Source of the DNA: Candidatus Omnitrophota bacterium
Lineage (GTDB): Bacteria; Omnitrophota; Omnitrophia; Omnitrophales; Abzuiibacteriaceae
Assembly (NCBI GenBank): GCA_016206995.1
Contig: JACQQN010000092.1
Location: 1-5,256, forward strand
Reading direction: 5' to 3'
Length of the DNA: 5,256 nucleotides
Part shown: positions 1-4,948 of the stretch, in pieces
Position numbering within the stretch: position 1 is the first letter of the stretch
Layout: every line of letters begins with the position of its first letter
Translations under genes and position numbers: made by a program
The notes under the pieces: generated by a model
Told to the model about the DNA's origin: nothing
Seen by the model: the letters and a program-made list of their open reading frames with translations, nothing else
Database searches by the model: none

Positions 1-791
1 ATGCAGTTCGTGCGCTTTCGATGGAAGCACGCATGACGATGTGTAACATGAGCATTGAAGCAGGAGCTCGTGCCGGGATGATTGCGCCGGATGAAACCAC
101 GTTTGAATACATCGCGAAAGGAAATCGTCCCTTTACTCCAAAAGGTAAAGATTTTGATCAAGCACTTTCATTTTGGAAAACGCTCCCAACGGATGCTGGT
201 GCAAAATACGATCGCGAATTAACAATCGACGCCTCACAAATTGCGCCGCAAGTCACATGGGGAACCAATCCCGGCATGGTAACCGATGTAACAGGACATG
301 TCCCAGCGCCTGGTGAAATTCCTGGTTATAGCAAAAGCGACGTGGAGCATGCGCTTGAATACATGGGACTCAAACCCGGCACGAAAATAACAGATATTAA
401 AATTGATACCGTCTTTATCGGGAGCTGCACTAACGGGCGAATCGAAGATTTACGCATCGCAGCAAAATATCTTAAAGGGCGAAAAATTGCTCCAAAAGTT
501 CAGGTTTTGATTGTTCCGGGTTCTCAACAAGTCAGGAAACAAGCAGAAGCAGAAGGGCTTGATCAAATTTTCAAATCCGCAGGTTGTGAGTGGCGGGAAT
601 CGGGTTGCAGCATGTGCCTCGGAATGAATCCGGATCAATTAAAACCAGGCGAACGCTCTGCATCAACTTCAAACCGGAATTTTGAAGGCCGGCAAGGAAA
701 AGGTGGTCGAACGCATCTCGTGAGTCCCGAAATGGCTGCAGCCGCCGCGGTGGAAGGACATTTTGTTGATATCCGTAATTGGAACATTTAA
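1..791 (+). CDS. leuC: 3-isopropylmalate dehydratase large subunit (LeuC), 5'-truncated
   Basis: Large subunit of isopropylmalate isomerase, a cytoplasmic [4Fe-4S] enzyme that interconverts 2- and 3-isopropylmalate in leucine biosynthesis with the small subunit LeuD. The frame is open from base 3 and reads AVRALSMEARMTMCNMSIEA, typical internal LeuC sequence, so the ATG at 21 is not the start and the gene begins left of the window. The visible 262 residues are a little over half of a usual LeuC of about 470. The three cluster-ligand cysteines are present: one in FIGSCTNGR (codon 426-428) and two in GCSMCLGMNPD (codons 606-608 and 615-617). Further family signatures are VTWGTNPGMV, TSNRNFEGRQGKGGRTHLVS and a C-terminal GHFVDIR. 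Nothing looks broken. leuD follows after 121 bp, occupied by REP-like hairpins. The identification is secure; the promoter and N-terminus are outside the window. Confidence 0.97.
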   Translation, partial: AVRALSMEARMTMCNMSIEAGARAGMIAPDETTFEYIAKGNRPFTPKGKDFDQALSFWKTLPTDAGAKYDRELTIDASQIAPQVTWGTNPGMVTDVTGHVPAPGEIPGYSKSDVEHALEYMGLKPGTKITDIKIDTVFIGSCTNGRIEDLRIAAKYLKGRKIAPKVQVLIVPGSQQVRKQAEAEGLDQIFKSAGCEWRESGCSMCLGMNPDQLKPGERSASTSNRNFEGRQGKGGRTHLVSPEMAAAAAVEGHFVDIRNWNI

Positions 792-805
792 CGATAACAT
801 TTGGC

Positions 806-889
806 ACCTTCTCCCTGGAAGGGAGAAGGTTGGGATGAGGGTGAAAATGTACCCACCCCTCACCCTAACCCTCTCCCAAAGGGAGAGGG
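806..889. repeat. REP-like hairpin doublet (inverted pair) between leuC and leuD
   Basis: There are two strong hairpins. The first pairs ACCTTCTCCCT (806-816) with AGGGAGAAGGT (820-830) around a 3-base loop. The second pairs CCCTCTCCC (869-877) with GGGAGAGGG (881-889) around AAA. Each hairpin has a G-rich tail. The tail of the first, GGTTGGGATGAGGGTG (828-843), matches the reverse complement of the bases before the second, GGTTAGGGTGAGGGGT (855-870), at 13 of 16 positions. The two units are therefore inverted copies of one element, as in BIME-type REP doublets. CCCTCACCC...CCCTCTCCC hairpins of this kind recur in many bacterial genomes (recollection, not searched). In leuCD mRNA it could stabilise the leuC 3' end or damp leuD expression. 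There is no U-run after either hairpin, so a true terminator is unlikely. Confidence 0.85.
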
Positions 890-912
890 AAAATCGTATG
901 TGGGATTAAATC

Positions 913-1551
913 ATGGAACCATTCAAATCATTTCGCGGATTGATTGCAACGCTTGACCGGGCAAACATTGATACAGATCAAATTATCCCAAAACAATTTT
1001 TGAAATCGATCAAGCGCACAGGCTATGGTGAAAATTTATTTTTCGATTGGCGCTATCTTCCGGATGGGAAACCCGACCCAAAATTTCCTTTGAATGAACC
1101 TAGATTCAAAGATGCAACAATTCTTGTTGTTCGCAATAATTTCGGTTGTGGCTCAAGCCGCGAACATGCCGTTTGGGCCATTGCTCAATACGGATTTAAA
1201 GCTGTGATTGCGCCCTGGGTTGAGCGTGGCGGAACGAGAATTCCCGGATTTGCAGATATTTTTAAAAATAACTGCGTGAAAAATTCACTTCTCACTATTG
1301 AACTTTCGGAAGCAGAGGTTGAAGAAATTTTCCAAATGGTTGCCCGTTATTCCGGCCTCCAAGCAACCATCAATCTTGACGAGCAACGAGTGACCCTTCA
1401 CACAGCAGAAGAAATTTCATTCCATTTTGAGGTTGATCCTGCAGTTAAAGAACGCCTTGTTCACGGATTGGATGACATTGGTCTCACTTTAAAACACGAA
1501 GAAAAAATTGCAACATTTGAAACTCGCCATAATTCGCAAATTTCTCTCTGA
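913..1551 (+). CDS. leuD: 3-isopropylmalate dehydratase small subunit (LeuD) with an unusual inserted loop
   Basis: Small (swivel-domain) subunit of isopropylmalate isomerase, partner of the LeuC encoded just upstream. At 212 aa the length is close to the family norm of about 200. The signatures are clear: LDRANIDTDQIIPKQFLK (residues 14-31), FFDWRYLPDG, the substrate-binding FGCGSSREHA, FADIFKNNCVKNSLLTI, and a C-terminal GLDDIGLTLKHEEKI. Start: an upstream ATG at 898 is in frame but hits TAA three codons later, so 913 is the start, with only a weak GGGA (902-905) as ribosome site. One oddity: where LeuD proteins normally read IAPSFADIF, this one reads IAP, then 11 residues (W102 to G112, WVERGGTRIPG), then FADIF. 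The frame is intact and the downstream sequence normal. HAPWA is HAVWA here. Probably co-transcribed with leuC. The gene ends 28 bp from a convergent pilin gene, and I see no hairpin terminator there. Confidence 0.96.
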   Translation: MEPFKSFRGLIATLDRANIDTDQIIPKQFLKSIKRTGYGENLFFDWRYLPDGKPDPKFPLNEPRFKDATILVVRNNFGCGSSREHAVWAIAQYGFKAVIAPWVERGGTRIPGFADIFKNNCVKNSLLTIELSEAEVEEIFQMVARYSGLQATINLDEQRVTLHTAEEISFHFEVDPAVKERLVHGLDDIGLTLKHEEKIATFETRHNSQISL

Positions 1552-1579
1552 TATTTTCACAACAGTTCTATGTCTTAAC

Positions 1580-2617
1580 TTACACGCAAGGCCCCGGACA
1601 ACGACCGCCGTTGGTAACCTCATACCACCAGTCCTCAAAGCCGGGAAATGTGGTGGCATATTTGGCATTAAAATCTGCAGGGTTAGCGATAGGTTCGTCT
1701 AAAGTAACGGTAACATCATAAATTTTCGGGTCGGAATTTGCATTAATTTGATTGCGATCATTGTCGCAAGTCCATGAAGGACCACAATTACTTAATGCAT
1801 AACTGGCACTGCGTTCCGCTTGAACTGGATTCATTCCCATGGATTCTAGCTGTTGGTATACTTGCGACATCAATTGATTGTAATGATCTTCCTGGTCGCT
1901 TGAGATAACAATGCGAAGTGAGTAATGTCGACCTTCTTGCCACGTTCCGTTTGCTATTCTGAGTGATTCGTTATAATCGTGTCCATAAGCACTTCTTGCT
2001 AGCGAATTAGTTAATAAAGTAACAGCATTCGAAGGAGAAGCTTCAAAAAAGAGAGAGACGGCCCGGTTGCCTGGGTTGTTTACATCTGCATAATAATTTG
2101 GCCAAAAATTTGTATCGTAAACCATGTTTGCACCATCACCGATCCATGGTGACATATCAATCGGTGTTACTGGTACCTCCAACACCTGCCCTGGTGCAAA
2201 GAGAGCAGACATTTCAGGATCGCAATGGACACAAAAACGTTTGTCGCCTGCCGTATTCGTTGCTGGAGAGGAGCAAAATTGATAAGTTGCTGGGGTTGAT
2301 CGGGAGTATTCATTCGTCGTATATCCTTTCGCATCAATTGCGGAAAGATTTGAAGTAATCACCATTTCATCGGGATCAGTCGTTCCCGTGAGCGGCCAAC
2401 GGTTTTCTTCCGGGAATTGACCTTTGTTGGTATAGATCTCTTGCATCTTTTCCCCGATGACGCGCATGTGCTGCTTCACAAGTTGCATGTTGGTATCCAT
2501 ACGGATGCGCATAAAACCCGGGATAGCAACTGCGCTCACCGTTCCGATGATGGCAACGGTAATCATGATTTCTGTAATGGTAAAACCTTTTTTATTTTTA
2601 CTCCATCCTCTAACCAT
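1580..2617 (-). CDS. Type IV pilin-like prepilin, copy 1 (345 aa, distinct C-terminal domain)
   Basis: Probable (pseudo)pilin secreted through a type IV pilus or type II secretion-like system. A short basic leader (residues 1-11, ending NKKG) precedes the class III signal G11|F12TITE16, with the cleavage glycine and Glu at +5. A hydrophobic helix follows to about residue 35. Prepilin peptidase would cleave after G11 and methylate F12. Residues 11-149 are about 88% identical to the neighbouring pilin gene; beyond that the proteins diverge. Conserved cysteines are C115, C129 and C132 (FC, 13 residues, CVHC); C278, C284, C340 and C344 are in the specific C-terminal half. At 345 aa it is much longer than a major pilin, so a minor pilin, adhesin-type subunit or pseudopilin is likelier. 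The start at 2617 is supported by AAGGAAGGA (2623-2631) five bases upstream. The gene converges on leuD. I do not recognise the C-terminal domain. Confidence 0.88.
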   Translation of the reverse strand: MVRGWSKNKKGFTITEIMITVAIIGTVSAVAIPGFMRIRMDTNMQLVKQHMRVIGEKMQEIYTNKGQFPEENRWPLTGTTDPDEMVITSNLSAIDAKGYTTNEYSRSTPATYQFCSSPATNTAGDKRFCVHCDPEMSALFAPGQVLEVPVTPIDMSPWIGDGANMVYDTNFWPNYYADVNNPGNRAVSLFFEASPSNAVTLLTNSLARSAYGHDYNESLRIANGTWQEGRHYSLRIVISSDQEDHYNQLMSQVYQQLESMGMNPVQAERSASYALSNCGPSWTCDNDRNQINANSDPKIYDVTVTLDEPIANPADFNAKYATTFPGFEDWWYEVTNGGRCPGPCV

Positions 2618-2778
2618 CTTTATCCTTCCTTCTTATTTACGAGGTTTAGGTAACACTTTTTCCCCAATAAAGCATATCCTGAAGGGGAGGTGTTTTCAAT
2701 GATTGGAACTAACAAATCGATCTTAAGTTATTTATTTATAGTAACTTATGATAAGTTAATAAAGTAGGGAAGAAAGTA
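2171..2778 (-). repeat. Duplicated cassette, copy 1 (promoter, leader and pilin N-terminus)
   Basis: This segment matches 3315-3913. It covers the first ~149 codons of pilin copy 1 and about 160 bp upstream. Similarity stops sharply at the codon for P149 on one side and just after ACTTTCTTCC on the other. The coding part is about 88% identical as protein; the non-coding part is about three quarters identical by hand alignment, with no gap through most of it. This is either a gene duplication followed by replacement of the 3' half, or homogenisation of the 5' half by gene conversion. Confidence 0.85.
2618..2778 (-). promoter_or_regulatory. Upstream region of pilin copy 1, conserved with copy 2
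   Basis: Read on the - strand, the block opens with ACTTTCTTCC and ACTTTATTAAC. It then has a perfect 17-base palindrome, TAACTTAT-C-ATAAGTTA (2742-2758), and a second TAACTTA half-site at 2724-2730. The half-sites make an inverted repeat, TAAGTTA, 11 bases, TAACTTA, also present upstream of copy 2. A TATAAAT at about 2735-2741 lies between the half-sites and could be a -10 hexamer, with TTTATT 17 bases upstream as a poor -35; this is a guess. After the half-sites comes a leader with ATTGAAAACA and AAAAGTGTT shared with copy 2, then AAGGAAGGA before the ATG. The arrangement fits an operator overlapping the promoter. The regulator is unknown. Confidence 0.55.
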
Positions 2779-2864
2779 CAATAGGATCGTATCTAGAATC
2801 TAGATCTGCATGAGGAAATAAATCTGGATGATTTTGAAACACGAAGATTGATCCTTAAGAACCG
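2779..2864. other. Short gap between the two pilin genes
   Basis: This AT-rich spacer lies between the end of pilin copy 2 and the shared upstream block of copy 1. It contains a tandem ATCTAGA ATCTAGA (2791-2804), which is also partly self-complementary. I see no gene, no stable hairpin with a U-run and no promoter I would defend. The two pilin genes may have separate promoters, since copy 1 has its own full upstream block. Confidence 0.4.
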
Positions 2865-3755
2865 TCAGCAAGTCATATTTAGTTTACAAGCCGGGAAGGT
2901 GGGAACTGAGTTAGGGTCTGGGGGTTGATCATACTTGGCCGTAAGAATATAAACTTTGTAACCCCAACTAGAATACACACTATCCATATGAGCATAATTA
3001 GGATCCACAGATGGATCGACCTGATAGAGATGAATCCCTTTGTTTTTTAAATCCTCATTCGCTTCTTTTACTGCATTCATAAAAGTTTCACTTTCCCCAG
3101 CTAAGGATACAGCCAACAGAGCTCGTGGGGGATTGAGATACGCTCCCGTGGATAATTTTGAATATTCATCCAAATTCGCTATGAATTCCATTTGGGATTT
3201 GAAATCATCCCTCATAAACGTCGGGTCGCTCAAGGCATAATTCATCGTGTAATTAGTCATTGGTACAATCGGTCCATTGTTGTAAGAATCAATGCGAAAA
3301 GGCTGGTTGCCCTGGGGCACCTCCTCCACCTGCCCTGGTGCAAACAAAGCAGACATTGAGGAATCGCAATGGACACAGAATCGCTTGCTGCCAGCAGTAT
3401 TCGTTACCGGAGAGGAGCAAAATTGATAAGCTGCGGGTGTCGATCGGGAGTATTCATTCGTCGTATACCCCTTCGCATTGATCGCCGAAAGGCCTGATGT
3501 AATTACCATTTCATCGGGATCGGTTGCGCCCGTGAGCGGCCAGCGGGATTCATCGGGATATTGGCCCTTGTTGATGTAGATCTCTTGCATCTTTTCACCG
3601 ATCACCCGCATGTGCTGTTTCACGAGTTGCATGTTGGTATCCATCCGCATGCGCATGAAGCCGGGGATAGCGACCGCGCTCACCGTTCCGACGATCGCAA
3701 CGGTCACCATGATTTCCGCAATTGTAAATCCTCTTTGGCCCTTTCGTCTCAACAT
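2865..3755 (-). CDS. Type IV pilin-like prepilin, copy 2 (296 aa, distinct C-terminal domain)
   Basis: Paralogue of the next pilin gene downstream on the same strand. The leader MLRRKGQRG (1-9) ends at the cleavage glycine G9|F10, with Glu14 at +5, and the hydrophobic helix runs to about residue 33. Residues 9-147 match copy 1 (122 of 139 identical), including C113, C127 and C130; then the sequence changes. The C-terminal half has only C290 and C296, the latter the last residue. Faint architecture shared with copy 1 remains: a strand followed by an acidic helix (SLAGESETFMNAVKEANEDL) and a YKVYILTAKYDQP...TFP tail. Start: an in-frame ATG at 3860 would add 35 residues, but that stretch aligns with non-coding leader of copy 1, where the ATG is AAG and a TAA precedes the gene. 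AAGGGAG (3761-3767) five bases before 3755 and the short basic leader decide the start. Likely a secreted pilus-type subunit; precise role unknown. Confidence 0.87.
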   Translation of the reverse strand: MLRRKGQRGFTIAEIMVTVAIVGTVSAVAIPGFMRMRMDTNMQLVKQHMRVIGEKMQEIYINKGQYPDESRWPLTGATDPDEMVITSGLSAINAKGYTTNEYSRSTPAAYQFCSSPVTNTAGSKRFCVHCDSSMSALFAPGQVEEVPQGNQPFRIDSYNNGPIVPMTNYTMNYALSDPTFMRDDFKSQMEFIANLDEYSKLSTGAYLNPPRALLAVSLAGESETFMNAVKEANEDLKNKGIHLYQVDPSVDPNYAHMDSVYSSWGYKVYILTAKYDQPPDPNSVPTFPACKLNMTC

Positions 3756-3913
3756 GTCATCTCCCTTATTATTTACCGGCTTCAGGCAACACTTTTCCCC
3801 CGATAAAGGATATCCGGAGGGTTGCTTGTTTTCAATGCTCTGACTTGATAAATCAACCATAAGTTATTTAATAGAAGTAACTTACGACATGTTAATAAAG
3901 TGAGGAAGAAAGT
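3756..3913 (-). promoter_or_regulatory. Upstream region of pilin copy 2, conserved with copy 1
   Basis: Same organisation as upstream of copy 1: ACTTTCTTCC, ACTTTATTAAC, then the inverted repeat TAAGTTA (- strand; TAACTTA at 3878-3884 on +), 11 bases, TAACTTA (TAAGTTA at 3860-3866 on +), then the ATTGAAAACA and AAAAGTGTT leader. The outer half-site that makes a perfect palindrome in copy 1 is degraded here (ACATGTTA at 3887-3894 in place of ATAAGTTA), so the two genes may bind the same regulator with different strength. With the adjoining mobile element this fills the 330-bp stretch without a gene between pilin copy 2 and trmJ. Confidence 0.5.
3761..3767 (-). promoter_or_regulatory. Ribosome binding site fixing the start of pilin copy 2
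   Basis: AAGGGAG on the - strand, five bases before the ATG at 3755. It selects this start over the in-frame ATG 35 codons upstream, which has no such site. Confidence 0.75.
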
Positions 3914-3918
3914 CGGAA

Positions 3919-3926
3919 GTTTTACT
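3919..3926 (+). repeat. Left direct repeat flanking the MITE-like element (candidate target duplication)
   Basis: GTTTTACT lies immediately before the left terminal inverted repeat and recurs exactly at 4083-4090, two bases past the right one. Confidence 0.55.
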
Positions 3927-4082
3927 AAAAGGGGACAGGTTTACCCGCCGCACAGCGGAGCAGTGCCGTATGCAATTTGCGGCAAAGCATGGCGAGGTCC
4001 CTCTCAAAAATCGCATCGAGTGCTTTGCAGGCGGATCTCACCGCAATTTTTGGCGGAAGATAAAAAACCTGTCCCCTTTTGT
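3927..4082. mobile_element. MITE-like non-autonomous element with 16-bp terminal inverted repeats
   Basis: AAAAGGGGACAGGTTT (3927-3942) is repeated in perfect inverted orientation at 4065-4080, bounding about 154 bp without a convincing reading frame. The interior is structured: GCAAAGCA (3982-3989) pairs with TGCTTTGC (4021-4028), and there are smaller hairpins such as CCGC...GGCGG (4041-4055). An exact 8-bp direct repeat, GTTTTACT, flanks it at 3919-3926 and 4083-4090, which looks like a target duplication and suggests a DDE-type transposase acting in trans. From memory, GGGGACAGG ends are common near REP-associated Y1 transposases, which do not duplicate their target, so the mobilising enzyme is uncertain. 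The 2-base asymmetry at the right end (GT) is unexplained. It sits just past the trmJ stop codon and could serve as its transcript end. Confidence 0.72.
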
Positions 4083-4090
4083 GTTTTACT
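4083..4090 (+). repeat. Right direct repeat flanking the MITE-like element, overlapping the trmJ stop
   Basis: GTTTTACT is identical to 3919-3926. It contains the complement of the trmJ stop codon (4086-4088), so a target duplication here would have left the methyltransferase reading frame intact. Confidence 0.55.
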
Positions 4091-4844
4091 TCAACTTTAC
4101 AAGAATCTTTTCATCGGCTTTCTCTGCGGTTTTTTCACAAACCCTTGCTAACAAAGCTCGGAAAAGGTGGCATTCTCTTTTTTCGAGACCTGTTCTTTTG
4201 AAAAAATGATGCAGGTTTTCAAGTGTTTGTTCAAAAACATTAAGGCGCTTGATTTTTTGATAACCAAGCAAGATCAAAGCCTTTGAAAAATCATCCATCA
4301 GCAAGTCAAATTCTTCTTGAGTTGCGTAATGGTGCTCGGCCTTTTTGGGAGGAGAGGCCATACCTGGCAAACGACTAAAAATAGAAAAGAGTGTAACAGC
4401 AACGGCATGCGACAAATTCATCGAAGAATAAGCGGCGCTCGTAGGAATAGCAACGATTTCGTGACAACAGGCAAGCTCTTCATTGGAAAGACCATTCTTT
4501 TCATTTCCAAAAACAAATGCTACCTTTTTCTTAGCCATAATTTCTAAAACTTGTGGCATTACCTGCATGATGGAGCGCGGAGCTCCTCGCTTGCGGCCGC
4601 TTCTTCTCGTAAATCCAATGGTTAACGCAGCGCCTCGAATTCCTTTGGAAAGCGATGACATGGTGCGTGCTTGATTTAAAACGTCTTTTGCCTTCCAACC
4701 CAGTGTGTATGCCTGTTCCGTTTTATGCTCAACGGAATTCACAAGAACTAGTTTTGAAACTCCAAAATTCTTCATCGCGCGGGCAACTTGTCCAATATTG
4801 GCCGGGTTTTCAGCGCGCACGAGCACAACGCTGATGTTCTTCAT
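4086..4844 (-). CDS. trmJ: tRNA (cytidine/uridine-32) 2'-O-methyltransferase, TrmJ-like (SpoU/TrmH family)
   Basis: SPOUT-class, SAM-dependent RNA methyltransferase, most likely modifying the ribose of position 32 in the tRNA anticodon loop. The 252-aa product matches TrmJ length (about 245). Motif 1 is ENPANIGQVARAMKNFG (residues 12-28), with the RNA-contacting N and R of the family. Motif 2 is FGNEKNGLSNEEL (112-124). Motif 3 is IPTSAAYSSMNLSHAVAV (133-150); these last two form the trefoil-knot SAM site. A charged helical C-terminal region follows (about 175-252). Start: the frame is open to an ATG at 4946, but the family begins at MKNISVVLVRAENPANIG, and GGTGGT (4851-4856) lies six bases before 4844; the extra 34 residues have no family counterpart. 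The stop overlaps the direct repeat of the mobile element. A 104-bp gap separates it from the thioredoxin-fold gene upstream. Specificity for position 32 is inferred from the family. Confidence 0.9.
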   Translation of the reverse strand: MKNISVVLVRAENPANIGQVARAMKNFGVSKLVLVNSVEHKTEQAYTLGWKAKDVLNQARTMSSLSKGIRGAALTIGFTRRSGRKRGAPRSIMQVMPQVLEIMAKKKVAFVFGNEKNGLSNEELACCHEIVAIPTSAAYSSMNLSHAVAVTLFSIFSRLPGMASPPKKAEHHYATQEEFDLLMDDFSKALILLGYQKIKRLNVFEQTLENLHHFFKRTGLEKRECHLFRALLARVCEKTAEKADEKILVKLK

Positions 4845-4850
4845 CCCGTT

Positions 4851-4856
4851 ACCACC
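4851..4856 (-). promoter_or_regulatory. Ribosome binding site supporting the internal trmJ start
   Basis: GGTGGT on the - strand, six bases before the ATG at 4844. The upstream in-frame ATGs (4946, 4922, 4877 and 4874) have no comparable site at proper spacing. Confidence 0.5.
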
Positions 4857-4948
4857 GATTCGCACTCTATCCATCATAATTTTTCTGTTTTGTATTTCAT
4901 TTCCCAATAGTTTTATAGACATAGCAGGGGTGGTAACGGGATTCACAC

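Larger units (their letters stand above)
3315..3913 (-). repeat. Duplicated cassette, copy 2 (promoter, leader and pilin N-terminus)
   Basis: Partner of 2171-2778. It runs from the codon for P147 of pilin copy 2, through the start codon, to ACTTTCTTCC at the far end of the upstream region. The MITE-like insertion begins 13 bp beyond it, so the mobile element lies outside the duplicated segment. Confidence 0.85.

Noticed and set aside
21..791. leuC as a complete gene starting at the ATG at 21
   Set aside because: The frame is open to the window edge with family-typical residues (AVRALS) before it, and nearly half of LeuC would be missing.
806..830. Rho-independent terminator between leuC and leuD
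   Set aside because: The hairpin is strong but is followed by TTGGGATGAGGG, not a U-run, and a matching inverted unit follows. A REP-like element explains it better.
2098..2702. Several + strand frames antisense to pilin copy 1, with similar ones antisense to copy 2 (3260-3843)
   Set aside because: They are similar to each other only because the pilin genes are duplicated on the opposite strand; the content is Cys/His/Met-rich antisense sequence with no family motif.
3756..3860. A 35-residue N-terminal extension of pilin copy 2 from the ATG at 3860
   Set aside because: The stretch aligns with the leader of copy 1, where the ATG is AAG and the frame ends in TAA just before the gene. Base changes show no protein-type constraint, a good ribosome site precedes 3755, and a 44-residue prepilin leader would be abnormal.
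3928..4080. A CRISPR-like or small-RNA locus between trmJ and pilin copy 2
   Set aside because: There is only one pair of repeats, in inverted rather than direct orientation, with no regular spacers.
3900..4209. Small + strand reading frames across the MITE-like element
   Set aside because: They run from the pilin upstream region through the inverted repeats into the antisense of trmJ, have no ribosome site or recognisable motif, and depend on the element being inserted.
4845..4946. Longer trmJ start at 4946, two bases after the thioredoxin-fold stop, which would imply tight coupling
   Set aside because: The added 34 residues match nothing in the family, ribosome site spacing is too long there, and the conserved protein begins at 4844.
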